Assembly (NCBI GenBank): GCA_051861545.1
Contig: JBIMKP010000001.1
Location: 1-64,000 of the forward strand
Reading direction: 5' to 3'
DNA from: CAISCU01 sp051861545
Lineage (GTDB): Bacteria > Bacteroidota > Bacteroidia > UKL13-3
Length of the DNA: 64,000 bases
A program made the translations under genes and the position numbers. Numbering within the stretch: the stretch's first letter is position 1; every line of letters starts with the position of its first letter. The notes under the pieces were generated by a model. It made no database searches and was not told where the DNA came from. It saw only the letters and a list, made by a program, of their open reading frames with translations. Positions 42,787-52,184 of the stretch are shown here, in pieces.

Positions 42787-43736
42787 CGTCTTTTATTAAT
42801 CAACTTGTACAACTCATCTAGTTTAGGAGTAAGTACAATTTCAGTACGTCTGTTTTTCGCCCTACCTTCAACTGTTTCGTTGTTTGCACGTGGTTGAAAT
42901 TCACTTCTACCTGCCGCAGTTAATCTTTTTGGATCTACACGATGTGCATCTATTAGCAATCTCACAATATTATTTGCTCTAGCAGTACTTAAATCCCAAT
43001 TATCGGCAAAAGCAGCAGTTTTTATTGGTTTATCATCGGTATGACCTTCAATTAAAATATCAATATCAGCATTTTTATTTAGTACATCAGATAGCTTTTT
43101 AATTGCATCCATACCTTTTTCCTCAACCTCTGCGCTACCCGATTTAAACAACAATTTATCGCTTAAAGAAACGTAAACTTTACCATTTTTCATTTCAACC
43201 GTTAACTCATCAGAATTAAAGCTTAAAAGTGCTTTTTTAACAATATCGTTTAAAGCATTGGTAATTGAATCCTGGCGACGAATAATAGCTTCCAGTTCAG
43301 TTAATTTCTTTTCTCTTGCTAGCAATTGTTCACCCTTTTCTTTCAAAGCAAGGTTTAACTGTTCAGTTTTACTTAAACTTGATTTGATTAAATCGGTATA
43401 TCTGTCATTCATTTCTGAATAATCAGATTGAAGTTTGTTATGTTTCTCTGTTAAAGTTTGAAACCTGCTTTGTAAATCGCGATGTAGAGAGTCAAGCAAT
43501 CTATATTGAATTCCTCTTTCGGCAGTATCTTTATTAAAAGCTATAACTAATCTATGTAAGGAATCTCTCTGGTAAGTAGCCATATCTAATTTCTTCGACA
43601 TGAAAAAATTATGCGATTTCTGACTCAAGCCTTTTGGATCTTTAATTTTCCCTTTTGGCTCTAACTCTTGTGCAGCAGACTGAAAACCAAACAATAGAAT
43701 TCCTGCAAATAGCAATGAAAATATAGATTTACGCAT
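42783..43736 (-). CDS. OmpA family outer-membrane/peptidoglycan-associated protein
   Basis: 317 residues. Signal peptide (MRKSIFSLLFAGILLFGFQS), then a long coiled coil (about 55-170, heptads around LDSLHRDLQSRFQTLTEKH) and a C-terminal OmpA/MotB peptidoglycan-binding domain (about 185-300) with LFKSGSAEVEEKG, IEGHTDDKP and NWDLSTARANNIVRLL. No beta-barrel is present, so it is probably periplasmic or anchored by a partner, tying peptidoglycan to the envelope. The layout resembles the OmpA/MotB proteins with coiled coils common in Bacteroidota. Single gene, upstream of secDF's 3' end on the same strand orientation. Confidence 0.9.
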   Translation of the reverse strand: MRKSIFSLLFAGILLFGFQSAAQELEPKGKIKDPKGLSQKSHNFFMSKKLDMATYQRDSLHRLVIAFNKDTAERGIQYRLLDSLHRDLQSRFQTLTEKHNKLQSDYSEMNDRYTDLIKSSLSKTEQLNLALKEKGEQLLAREKKLTELEAIIRRQDSITNALNDIVKKALLSFNSDELTVEMKNGKVYVSLSDKLLFKSGSAEVEEKGMDAIKKLSDVLNKNADIDILIEGHTDDKPIKTAAFADNWDLSTARANNIVRLLIDAHRVDPKRLTAAGRSEFQPRANNETVEGRAKNRRTEIVLTPKLDELYKLINKRR

Positions 43737-43814
43737 ATTGCGAAGTTGGAATGCTTATGTTATACAAACAAGAACAAGCAATTGAAGTTATCAATAGAAA
43801 ATGTGTACTGCCTA

Positions 43815-43860
43815 CAAAAAAAAACAAGGGTGAAACAAACCTAAGTTCATTTCACCCTTG
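43815..43860 (-). terminator. Terminator after secDF
   Basis: CAAGGGTGAAA (43825-43835) and TTTCACCCTTG (43850-43860) are perfectly complementary around a 14-nt loop. On the minus strand the stem is followed by nine T (A at 43816-43824 on the plus strand). Confidence 0.88.
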
Positions 43861-43880
43861 TCAATTATTAAAAAAGTAAA

Positions 43881-46841
43881 TTATTTCTTGTTCTTTTTGT
43901 CGAAATCGATAACAATTGGAGTTGCAATACCAATTGATGAATACGTACCGAAGATAATACCTACTAACATAGCAAAGTTAAATCCTCTGATTACATCACC
44001 ACCAAAAATGAACAATACCAATGTTACCATAAATACTGTTAATGAAGTAATGATAGTACGGTTTAATGTATTATTCAATGCATCATTAATAACCTTTTGT
44101 TTATTGGTTTCATGGTGATGAGTACCTAAGAATTCACGAATCCTATCGAATACAACCACCGTATCATTAATAGAGAAACCAATAATGGTTAATACTGCTG
44201 CAATGAAAGTTTGGTCAACTTCCATAGGGAAAGGTAAAATACCATCAAAGATTGAGTAGAAACCTAACATCATCAATACGTCGTGCGCCAATGCAATTGT
44301 AGCACCTAAAGCATATTGCCATTTTTGGAAACGAATTAATACATATAAACCAATTCCTAATAAGGCTAAAATTGCAGCCCAAAAAGAAGCAACCTTGATA
44401 TCATTTGCAATGGTAGGGCCAACTTTTGAAGAACTTAAAATTCTTGTGGCAGGGTCAATAGTTTTTAATCCTTCATTTAATTTACCTTCAACAATTTCAG
44501 CTGTATTTTCGCTTTGATCGTTAATCATAAATGTAGTTGTAATTTTATATTTACCAGCACTTCCAAAAGTCTTAACCTCTGGTGCAGAACCAAATGGACC
44601 AGCTAAAGCTTCTCTAACAGTAGTTGAACTAACTGGTTGACTGAATTCAACAACATATGACCAACCACCTTGGAAATCTACACCTAGTGTAAATCCTTTT
44701 GTAAAAATTGAAATCAATCCAATTACAATAATAATTCCTGAGAATGCATAGAATTTGAAACGATTTTTAACAAAATCAAAATTCATATTTTTGAAAGCCT
44801 TTTCAGAGAATTCACGTGAATACTTAATAACTGTTCCTTTTTCTAATTGCCATTCTGTGATTACACGAGTTAGTAATACTGCAGTAAACATTGAAGAAAG
44901 AATACCAATAATTAAAGTGATAGCAAAACCTTGAACTGGACCTGTTCCGAAAGCATATAATACTATACCAGCTAATAAGGTTGTTAAGTTCGCATCAATA
45001 ATAGATGATGCAGCGTGTTGGTAACCATCTGTAATGGCATTCTTTAAACTTCTTGCACCAATTAATTCATCTTTTACTCTTTCATTAATTAACACGTTCG
45101 CATCAACTGCCATACCAATTGTTAAAACGATACCAGCAATACCAGGTAAAGTTAATGCTGCACCTAACGAAGCAAGTACACCAATAATAAAGAATACGTT
45201 TATTAATACTGCAAAGTTTGCTACATAACCAGAGTTGTTATAATAAACAACCATGAAAACTAGGATAACAATTGTAGCAATAACCATTGACCATAATCCA
45301 GAGCTAATAGCTTCAGCACCTAAAGTAGGACCAACTACAGCTTCTTCAACAATTCTTGTTGGAGCAGGTAATTTTCCACTCTTTAAAATATTTGCTAAGT
45401 CACCAGCTTCTTCTAAAGTAAAACTACCAGTAATTGAAGAACGGCCATTAGGAATTTCACCTTGTACATTTGGAGATGAGTAAACAACATCATCTAAAAC
45501 TATTGCAATTGAATGGTTGATATTACTTTTAGTTAGGTTTTTCCAAATTCTAGCGCCTTCACTATTCATATTCATAGTTACTTCAACATCACCTGTTGGA
45601 TTTACATCTTTACGAGCATCAATTACTTTATCGCCAGTTAAAGAAGCAGAACCATCACGGTCAGTTTTTAAAGCATGCATGATTACACCTTCTTGGTTTT
45701 CACCAAAACCTTTGTATTCCCAAGCAAATTTAATATTTGAAGGTAAAGCCAATCTAACTTCAGGACGAGCTAATAAAGCATTAATTTTAGCAGTATCTCT
45801 AATTGCAGCAGTACCACAACTTGAACCTTTAGTTGATAACATACCTTTATCATCGGCAAACGGACGTAGGTAAGCGAATAAAGGATTGTCTTTAGCAAAT
45901 TCTTCAAAAGATTTTTGGTTTGCCGCAGCTGTATCTTTTTTGCTTGTATCGGCAGCAGCTGTTGTATTTGCAGTAGAACCTAAACTAGCCAAAGCACTTT
46001 TGGTTGTATCGGCAGCAGCTGTAGCAGATGAATCTGTGCTAACAGGAGCTGACTTTTCAGCAACCATAGATTTTTTCAAAATATCATTAGCTTGGCTAAG
46101 GTATTTGAAAGCTTCTGGATTATCAAAAGTTTGGAAGAATTCTAACTTAGCAGAACCTTGTAAATATTTACGAACCCTAGCAGGATTGTCAACACCAGGT
46201 AATTCAACCAAAATTCTTCCACTACCTTCTAATTTTTGAATATTAGGTTGAGTCACACCGAATTTATCGATACGAGCGCGTAAGATTTGGAAAGAACGAT
46301 CGATTGCTTGGTTTGCTTCATCTTGGATATAAGCTAAAACTTCTTGGTTACTTGAAGAAAGTTTTATTCTATCACGGTTACTTGGATTTGCAAAAATTGC
46401 AGAAAGTTTAGCATTTGGAGCTATTTCGTTGTAAGCTTCGCCAAATAAAGTAACATAATCTTTCTGACTTGTTTTTAAAGCCTCACGAGCTTGTTCAATT
46501 GCTTTATTAAAGTTAGGGTCAGCACTGTTATTTGCTAAACCACGAACCAAATCAGCCAAAGAAACCTCAAGGGTAACGTTCATTCCCCCTTGCAAGTCGA
46601 GACCTAAATTTAATTCACGCTCTTTACATTGTAAATAGGTGAACTTTTTGATACCGAGGAAATTGTACACCGGTAAACGCGAAACTGAATCGAGGTAATT
46701 ACGCTCTAATTCAACATTGCCGTTGGCATATGCCTCGGCATCCTTTTCTACAAGATAAGTCTTCGCAGTAAATGATAACTGGAAAATACTTACCAACACT
46801 AAGGCAATCGCAAAAAACTTAACTGCTCCTTTACTTTTCAT
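43881..46841 (-). CDS. secDF: Fused protein translocase subunit SecDF
   Basis: 986 residues. SecD and SecF are joined in one chain with about 12 membrane segments, as usual in Bacteroidota. They use the proton gradient to help preproteins leave the Sec channel. SecD signatures: LNLGLDLQGGMNVTLEVS (about 75), GMAVDANVLINERVKDEL; SecF: GFTLGVDFQGGWSYVVEF (about 722) and FSINDTVVVFDRIRE. Between the P1 strands lies a low-complexity insert (about 265-310) rich in Ala, Ser and Thr with repeated AAADT, probably a flexible linker. A good promoter lies upstream (46887-46918) and a strong terminator downstream. Confidence 0.96.
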   Translation of the reverse strand: MKSKGAVKFFAIALVLVSIFQLSFTAKTYLVEKDAEAYANGNVELERNYLDSVSRLPVYNFLGIKKFTYLQCKERELNLGLDLQGGMNVTLEVSLADLVRGLANNSADPNFNKAIEQAREALKTSQKDYVTLFGEAYNEIAPNAKLSAIFANPSNRDRIKLSSSNQEVLAYIQDEANQAIDRSFQILRARIDKFGVTQPNIQKLEGSGRILVELPGVDNPARVRKYLQGSAKLEFFQTFDNPEAFKYLSQANDILKKSMVAEKSAPVSTDSSATAAADTTKSALASLGSTANTTAAADTSKKDTAAANQKSFEEFAKDNPLFAYLRPFADDKGMLSTKGSSCGTAAIRDTAKINALLARPEVRLALPSNIKFAWEYKGFGENQEGVIMHALKTDRDGSASLTGDKVIDARKDVNPTGDVEVTMNMNSEGARIWKNLTKSNINHSIAIVLDDVVYSSPNVQGEIPNGRSSITGSFTLEEAGDLANILKSGKLPAPTRIVEEAVVGPTLGAEAISSGLWSMVIATIVILVFMVVYYNNSGYVANFAVLINVFFIIGVLASLGAALTLPGIAGIVLTIGMAVDANVLINERVKDELIGARSLKNAITDGYQHAASSIIDANLTTLLAGIVLYAFGTGPVQGFAITLIIGILSSMFTAVLLTRVITEWQLEKGTVIKYSREFSEKAFKNMNFDFVKNRFKFYAFSGIIIVIGLISIFTKGFTLGVDFQGGWSYVVEFSQPVSSTTVREALAGPFGSAPEVKTFGSAGKYKITTTFMINDQSENTAEIVEGKLNEGLKTIDPATRILSSSKVGPTIANDIKVASFWAAILALLGIGLYVLIRFQKWQYALGATIALAHDVLMMLGFYSIFDGILPFPMEVDQTFIAAVLTIIGFSINDTVVVFDRIREFLGTHHHETNKQKVINDALNNTLNRTIITSLTVFMVTLVLFIFGGDVIRGFNFAMLVGIIFGTYSSIGIATPIVIDFDKKNKK
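45944..46022. repeat. Two 19-bp direct repeats inside the secDF linker
   Basis: TTGTATCGGCAGCAGCTGT occurs at 45944-45962 and 46004-46022, exactly 60 bp (20 codons) apart. It encodes the repeated TAAADT in the Ala/Ser/Thr linker, suggesting slippage or local duplication in the linker. Confidence 0.8.
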
Positions 46842-46886
46842 TGTTGCTATCTATTCTATATAATATATCTATTCTTCTAAGGGTGG

Positions 46887-46918
46887 CAAATATAAGGGAG
46901 GGCATTAGTAAAAGCAAA
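46887..46918 (-). promoter_or_regulatory. Promoter of secDF
   Basis: On the minus strand TTTG (46915-46918) and TATATTTG (46887-46894) are 20 bp apart. Transcription near 46880 gives a leader of about 40 nt before the ATG at 46841. Confidence 0.6.
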
Positions 46919-47073
46919 AAAGGTTTAAAAATTTGAAAATCATTATTTTAAGCGGGTTTTGGTCATTTTTTTGGATTTCTGAGCCCTTTAATATACAATC
47001 TGTGGGAAAGTGAAAGCCCATGATTTGACTCCTTCACCTAGTTTCGTTAGTACAAAATTTTCTGTAAAATCAC

Positions 47074-47697
47074 ATGGAACAACAAGCTGGTTTAAATTTA
47101 TTCGAATTAATTATCAAAGGTGGTGTCATCATGATTCCAATTGGATTTCTTTCACTTTTGAGTATTTATTTTATTATTGAAAGATGGGTTTTTATTAACC
47201 AAGCTTTCAAAATAGAAGCAAATTTCATGGCAAATCTGAATGATTTATTAGGAAAAGGTGATATTAAAGCAGCAAAAGCCTATTGCCAAAGATTAAATAC
47301 ACCAATTTCAAGAGTAATTGAAAAAGGAGTTAACCGCATTGGTAAACCTATTAAGGATATTGAAAGTGCCATGGAAAGTGTGGCTGGCATTGAATCAGAT
47401 AAATTAGAGAAAAATTTAGGATTCTTAGGATTAACAGCTGGTATTGCTCCAATGTTAGGTTTTATTGGTACCATTTCAGGTATTATTAAAATTTTCTATA
47501 ATATTTCTGTTAGTGATAATATAAGTATAGGAATTATTGCCGGTGGTCTGTATGAAAAAATGATTACATCGGGTGCAGGTTTAATTGTTGGTGTATTGGC
47601 TTATGCAGGCTACCACATATTAAATAACAGAATCGATAGATTTAACCACAAAATGCAAATAAATGCTATTGAGTTTATTGATATTTTAGAAAGCTAA
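47074..47697 (+). CDS. exbB: MotA/TolQ/ExbB family proton channel protein
   Basis: 207 residues with three membrane segments (about 16-36, 118-140, 160-182). The conserved GLTAGIAPMLGFIGTISGIIKIF and GAGLIVGVLAYAGYHILNNRI match ExbB/TolQ. Together with ExbD it uses proton flow to energise TonB receptors or a Tol-like complex. No TonB gene is adjacent, so partners are elsewhere. The exbD-like gene follows 20 bp downstream. The 232-bp gap before it (46842-47073) contains the secDF promoter but no clear promoter on this strand. Confidence 0.92.
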   Translation: MEQQAGLNLFELIIKGGVIMIPIGFLSLLSIYFIIERWVFINQAFKIEANFMANLNDLLGKGDIKAAKAYCQRLNTPISRVIEKGVNRIGKPIKDIESAMESVAGIESDKLEKNLGFLGLTAGIAPMLGFIGTISGIIKIFYNISVSDNISIGIIAGGLYEKMITSGAGLIVGVLAYAGYHILNNRIDRFNHKMQINAIEFIDILES

Positions 47698-47717
47698 ACC
47701 TATCTGAAAATTAAAAT

Positions 47718-48116
47718 ATGAATTTCAGAAGAAAAAAGAAATTTGAAGCAGAGGTATCAACTTCCTCATTAAACGACATCATGTTTTTCTTGTTGTTGTT
47801 TTTCTTGATTATTTCAACAGTTGCTAATCCCAGTGTAATTAAGGTTTTATTGCCAAAAGCAAATAATAACCAAACTTTAAACAAAAAGCAGGTAACACTT
47901 ACTATTAATAAAAGTAAGGAATATTACTTAAATGATAAACTAATTGTGCCTGCTGACTTGGAAAGCAGAATTCAACAAGAAACAGCTGGTGTTCCTGACC
48001 CTACGATTGTATTACGTATGGATGCAGAATTAACTATTCAGGATTTGGTTGATATTCTTGCAACCGGAACAAAACTTAAAGTAAGAGTTGTGATGGCAAC
48101 CCAAGCCATGAATTAA
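47718..48116 (+). CDS. exbD: ExbD/TolR family protein
   Basis: 132 residues. A short cytoplasmic start (MNFRRKKKFEAEVSTSSLNDI) with the conserved channel aspartate in LNDIMFFLLLFFLIISTVANP (about 19), one membrane segment, and a periplasmic domain ending in LATGTKLKVRVVMATQA. It partners the ExbB-like protein just upstream. Its stop codon overlaps the convergent uridine kinase gene by 4 bp. Confidence 0.92.
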   Translation: MNFRRKKKFEAEVSTSSLNDIMFFLLLFFLIISTVANPSVIKVLLPKANNNQTLNKKQVTLTINKSKEYYLNDKLIVPADLESRIQQETAGVPDPTIVLRMDAELTIQDLVDILATGTKLKVRVVMATQAMN

Positions 48117-48763
48117 TAAGGCCTAACTGAACCTGCTTCTTGTAAATGTTTCCTGAGGTGATCTGATAATACACCTAAACTATGTCCGAAATGTACATTG
48201 TTATTAATTATCAAATCAGCTTTTGCCATAAAAGGAAGTAAAAATTGTCGGTACGACGGTAAAACGTGGTGCTTCCATTGGTATAAAACAAAATCTTCTT
48301 CAATATTCCTTTCTGCAACATCACGAACCAATCTTCTATTTAATGCTATTTCCTCATCGGCATTAATGAATATTTTTAAGTGAAATTGTTCAAAAATCTC
48401 AGGCTCATAAAAAATAAACAAACCTTCACATATAATAATAGGTGCAGGATTAAATTCAAGTATTTTTCCCTTTTTATCATAATGCTGAAAAAGGTATTCT
48501 TCTCTTTCTACCTTCTCGCCTCTGCCAAGCTTTGCAATATCTACAGCAAACTGATGTAAATCTACACATTCAGGCAAATCGAAATTGATATGACCATTTT
48601 CATCACGTTTATGTTCAAAAGCAGTTTTGTAATAATTGTCTTGAGATATAATACAAACCTCTGATTCTGAAAATATTGACCGAAGTGAATTTAAGAAATG
48701 AGTTTTACCACTAGCACTTCCGCCGGTAATTCCTATTAAATATGGTCGTCTGCTTAAACTCAT
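48113..48763 (-). CDS. udk: Uridine kinase
   Basis: 216 residues. It phosphorylates uridine and cytidine in pyrimidine salvage. Walker A GITGGSASGKTHFLNSL (about 11), SQDNYYK (about 40), the NFDLPECVDL segment (about 59) and IIICEGLFIFYEP (about 108) mark the Udk family. It ends RKHLQEAGSVRPY. The gene stands alone and is divergent from the tetR-led pump operon (237 bp between). No clear promoter was found on this strand. Confidence 0.93.
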   Translation of the reverse strand: MSLSRRPYLIGITGGSASGKTHFLNSLRSIFSESEVCIISQDNYYKTAFEHKRDENGHINFDLPECVDLHQFAVDIAKLGRGEKVEREEYLFQHYDKKGKILEFNPAPIIICEGLFIFYEPEIFEQFHLKIFINADEEIALNRRLVRDVAERNIEEDFVLYQWKHHVLPSYRQFLLPFMAKADLIINNNVHFGHSLGVLSDHLRKHLQEAGSVRPY

Positions 48764-48941
48764 TTTTAAGAAAATCTATTTCTGCAAAAGAAAGAAAATT
48801 TCATACAAATTTCTTTTTCTATTCTAAAAGCTCAAAAAATCTTCCTTAAAAATACGATTCAAATACAATTTTTGCCAATTATGTAAAATCAAATTTTGAC
48901 GAAAAATTAAAACCTTCATTATCAACAAGTTCGAAAACTTA

Positions 48942-48969
48942 GGAAACTTTCTTAACATTTAAAGTTTCC
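48942..48969 (+). promoter_or_regulatory. Operator-like inverted repeat of the TetR-RND operon
   Basis: GGAAACTTT (48942-48950) and AAAGTTTCC (48961-48969) are perfect 9-bp inverted arms around a 10-bp spacer. They overlap the -33 region of the promoter whose -7 box is at 48986-48993, 32-59 bp before the tetR start. Size, symmetry and position fit a self-repressing TetR operator. Confidence 0.65.
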
Positions 48970-48985
48970 GGCACGACAAAAGTTT

Positions 48986-48993
48986 TATCTTTG
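48986..48993 (+). promoter_or_regulatory. -7 element (TATCTTTG) of the TetR-RND operon
   Basis: TATCTTTG fits TAnnTTTG; TTTC at 48965-48968 is a possible -33 box. Transcription would begin within a few bases of the ATG at 49001, giving a very short or absent leader. Confidence 0.55.
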
Positions 48994-49000
48994 CCACGAA

Positions 49001-49624
49001 ATGACAAATGTAGACGAAAATAAGAATAAGGTATTATTAGGTGCTAGTAACTTATTCCTCAAATTTGGCTTCAAAAGCATTACAATGGATGATGTAGCCC
49101 GCGAATTAGGGATATCAAAGAAAACTCTTTATCAGCACTTTGCAGACAAAAACGAACTTGTTGATCAAGCTATTGAAGCGCATTTAAATGAAGAAAAAGT
49201 AGCTTGCACCAACTTATGTTTAGAGCATGAAAATCCTATTGATTTAATGTTGAATATCTCAGAAACATTGAGTGATAAGAAAAAGCAAATTAATCAAAGT
49301 ATCATTTTCGACTTAAAAAAATACTTTAAACCATGTTGGGACAAACTAAATCGTTTTAGGGTTGAGTTCATTTATAATGAAATCCTTAAAAACATAAAAA
49401 GTGGAAAAGCATCTGGCTGGTATAGAGAAGATGTGAATGAGGAGTTGGTAGCAAAATTTTACATTCATTTGGTTGATTTACTTATCAACCCCGACAATAA
49501 CCTAGAAGATAAATTCAATTTAAAAGAATTACAATCAGAAATGATGAAGTATCATTTAAGAGGAATTTGTACTGAAAAAGGCCTAAAGTATTTAAACAAT
49601 CAAACAATTAAAACAGAAAAATAA
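49001..49624 (+). CDS. TetR/AcrR family transcriptional regulator
   Basis: 207 residues. The N-terminal helix-turn-helix (about 8-55) reads LLGASNLFLKFGFKSITMDDVARELGISKKTLYQHFADKNEL in the usual TetR pattern; the ligand domain is helical. First gene of an operon with TolC, adaptor and RND pump genes (gap of 6 bp to tolC). It most likely represses its own operon by binding the inverted repeat at 48942-48969 and lets go when a pump substrate binds. Ligand unknown. Confidence 0.92.
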   Translation: MTNVDENKNKVLLGASNLFLKFGFKSITMDDVARELGISKKTLYQHFADKNELVDQAIEAHLNEEKVACTNLCLEHENPIDLMLNISETLSDKKKQINQSIIFDLKKYFKPCWDKLNRFRVEFIYNEILKNIKSGKASGWYREDVNEELVAKFYIHLVDLLINPDNNLEDKFNLKELQSEMMKYHLRGICTEKGLKYLNNQTIKTEK

Positions 49625-49630
49625 CCTTAT

Positions 49631-51016
49631 ATGAAAGTCAAATTAGCCATCACAATGTTTGCACTCGTATTTAGTATACTAGCTAAATCACAAGAATCAA
49701 ACATTAAAAAGATGAACTTAAATGAGGCATTGGAATTTGCTAAAACCAATAATGCCACTTTAAAAAACTCAAAACTAGATGAACTACTTGCCAAAAAGCG
49801 AGTTAAAGAAATAGTTGCAGCAGGTTTACCACAAGTAAATGGTAAAGCAGAATTCATGCATTACTTCACCATTCCTACCACTGCCCTTCCCGATTTCATT
49901 AGTCCGGTAGTTTATGGAAATTTGCTAGGATACGGATTAATCCCAGCTACATCACCAGCACCAGTAGCAGGAATTGTACCAGCACAATTTGGTGTAAAAA
50001 ACAATTTTACAGTAAGCGCAAGTGCTTCTCAATTATTGTTTGATGGTTCCTATTTAATGGGATTAAAAGCATCAAATCAATATGTAAACTTAGCAAAGCT
50101 AGGAACCCATCAATCTGAAATTGAATTAGAACTAAATGTTAAAAAAGCTTATTACCAAGTACTTTTGATTGATGTAACCATGGATATTCTAAATAGTAAT
50201 ATTAAATATTTAGAAAAGACTACTTATGATTTAACTGAAACGGCCAAAGCTGGTTTGATGGAAAAAATGGATGCAGACAGAGTAAGATTACAACTTTCAA
50301 ATTTGAATTTACAAAGAGGCAGATTAGTAGATGGTAAAATAATTGCTTACACCGCATTGAAACTACAATTAGGTGCAAATGTTGAAGATAGTATTGTATT
50401 AACAGATAAAATTAATACCGTACAGGCATCAAATGAAAATTTAGGAATGGATTTAGCAGCAGGTGATTATTCGAAAAGAATAGATGCTCAAATACTAGAT
50501 CAACAAAGAAAACTAAACAATATCGATAAGCAAAGATGGCAGTATTCTTATCTACCTTCAATAGCAGCTTTTGCTCAAGTACAAAGAAATACATTTGCCT
50601 CAGAAATTGGTGATGTTGGAAAAACATGGTACAATGGTGCATTAGCAGGGCTTACCTTACAGATGCCAATTTTTGATGGTTTAATGAAACAATCAAAAAT
50701 ACAACAAGCCAAAATCAATGATAAAAAAATTGAAAATGGCAAAAGCATATTAAATCAAGCAATAGAACTAGAAAGAATCAGCGCTAAAGCAAAATATCTT
50801 AGAGCTCGTCAACAACTAAAAATACAAAAAGAAAATGTTGATTTAGCAAAAGATATCATGGAAAAATCGAGTTTAAAATTAAAAGAAGGTGTTGGTTCTA
50901 GTTTAGAACTAACAAGTGCGCAAAACGATTATTTAAACGCTGAATCAAATTACCTATCAACACTTTACGACATACTAGTTGCAGAAGCAGAACTTAAAAA
51001 AGCCATCGGATATTAA
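49631..51016 (+). CDS. TolC family outer-membrane efflux protein
   Basis: 461 residues. Signal peptide (MKVKLAITMFALVFSILAKS), then two outer-membrane-efflux repeats (about 30-240 and 250-455) with long alpha-helices and the beta-strand parts (FTVSASASQLLFDGSYLMG, LAGLTLQMPIFDGLMKQS) typical of TolC. It forms the outer-membrane duct of the tripartite pump encoded by the next two genes. The adaptor gene follows 19 bp after its stop. Confidence 0.94.
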   Translation: MKVKLAITMFALVFSILAKSQESNIKKMNLNEALEFAKTNNATLKNSKLDELLAKKRVKEIVAAGLPQVNGKAEFMHYFTIPTTALPDFISPVVYGNLLGYGLIPATSPAPVAGIVPAQFGVKNNFTVSASASQLLFDGSYLMGLKASNQYVNLAKLGTHQSEIELELNVKKAYYQVLLIDVTMDILNSNIKYLEKTTYDLTETAKAGLMEKMDADRVRLQLSNLNLQRGRLVDGKIIAYTALKLQLGANVEDSIVLTDKINTVQASNENLGMDLAAGDYSKRIDAQILDQQRKLNNIDKQRWQYSYLPSIAAFAQVQRNTFASEIGDVGKTWYNGALAGLTLQMPIFDGLMKQSKIQQAKINDKKIENGKSILNQAIELERISAKAKYLRARQQLKIQKENVDLAKDIMEKSSLKLKEGVGSSLELTSAQNDYLNAESNYLSTLYDILVAEAELKKAIGY

Positions 51017-51035
51017 AATAAAAAATAAACCATAT

Positions 51036-52163
51036 ATGAAAAATTATATTATCATCACACTAAGCAGCTTAATTCTTCTAGGAATGGTAGCTTGTAATGG
51101 AGAAAGCGGCATAACTGCCAAAAAAGCTGAGCTAGAATCGTTGAAACGAGAATTAGCTGATATCTCTACAAAAATAAAAACTCTTGAAGAAGAAATTACC
51201 CTAGCTGGTGATTCAAGTAAAGGAAATGAAAAAAGTAAAATAGTAGGAATTAGCGCTATTAAATTTGAAAGCTTTGATAAGTACATTGATGTTCAAGGCC
51301 ATGTTGATGGAGATGAGAATGTTACATTATCTGCTAAAGTTCCTTCAACTGTAACTAAAGTTTTAGTTAATGCTGGCGATAGAGTTAAAGTTGGTCAAGT
51401 TTTAGCCACTCTTGATGGAGATATCGTAAAAACACAATTGAAAGATTTAGAAACCAATTTGAAGTTTGTTACAGAATTGTATAACAAACAAAAAGCTCTT
51501 TGGGATAAAGGAGTTGGAAGTGAAGTACAATTTTTATCAGCAAAAAACAACAAAGAATCTTTGGAGCAAAAATTAGCTACAGTAAAAGAAAACTTAGACA
51601 TGTACTTAATTAAATCGCCAATTAATGGTACAATTGATGAAGTAATGTTAAAAGCTGGACAAGCATCTGTACCAGGATATCCAGCATTTAGAGTTGTAAA
51701 CTTCAGCAAATTAAAAGTAAAAGCTGATTTGGCTGAAACCTATGCATCGGAAGTAAAAAGTGGAAATTCAGTAATCTTACAGTTTCCTGATATCAAAAAG
51801 GAATTAAAATCAACATTAAGATATAGTGGAAGATCAATCAATTTATTGAACAGAACATTTGGAATTGAAGCAGATTTGCCATCAAGTGAAGATTTCATTC
51901 CGAACATGATTGCAGTAGTAAAGGTTGTATCGTATCACAAAGAAAAAGCAATTGTAATTCCTATTAATCTAGTTCAAGATTCAGAAGGTAAAAAAGTTGT
52001 ATTTATTGCTGATGCAGTTAGTAAAAAGGCAATTAAAAAAGAAGTAACTGTAGGAAACATTTATAATGGAAAAGCTGAAATAACAGCTGGACTTAATGAA
52101 GGTGACCAAATAATTATTGCAGGTTACCAAGATTTAAACGATCAAGAAAGTATCAAATACTAA
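51036..52163 (+). CDS. RND efflux periplasmic adaptor lipoprotein
   Basis: 375 residues from the ATG at 51036 (MKNYIIITLSSLILLGMVAC); the frame is open back to 50979 inside tolC, but the lipobox LGMVAC fixes the start. A coiled-coil stretch (about 25-60) precedes a barrel-sandwich domain (VTLSAKVPSTVTKVLVNAGDRVKVGQ) and the helical hairpin and beta-barrel parts. It is anchored by lipid and links the RND transporter to TolC. The RND gene follows after 21 bp. Confidence 0.92.
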   Translation: MKNYIIITLSSLILLGMVACNGESGITAKKAELESLKRELADISTKIKTLEEEITLAGDSSKGNEKSKIVGISAIKFESFDKYIDVQGHVDGDENVTLSAKVPSTVTKVLVNAGDRVKVGQVLATLDGDIVKTQLKDLETNLKFVTELYNKQKALWDKGVGSEVQFLSAKNNKESLEQKLATVKENLDMYLIKSPINGTIDEVMLKAGQASVPGYPAFRVVNFSKLKVKADLAETYASEVKSGNSVILQFPDIKKELKSTLRYSGRSINLLNRTFGIEADLPSSEDFIPNMIAVVKVVSYHKEKAIVIPINLVQDSEGKKVVFIADAVSKKAIKKEVTVGNIYNGKAEITAGLNEGDQIIIAGYQDLNDQESIKY

Positions 52164-52184
52164 ACTCTATTAACAGAATAGAAT

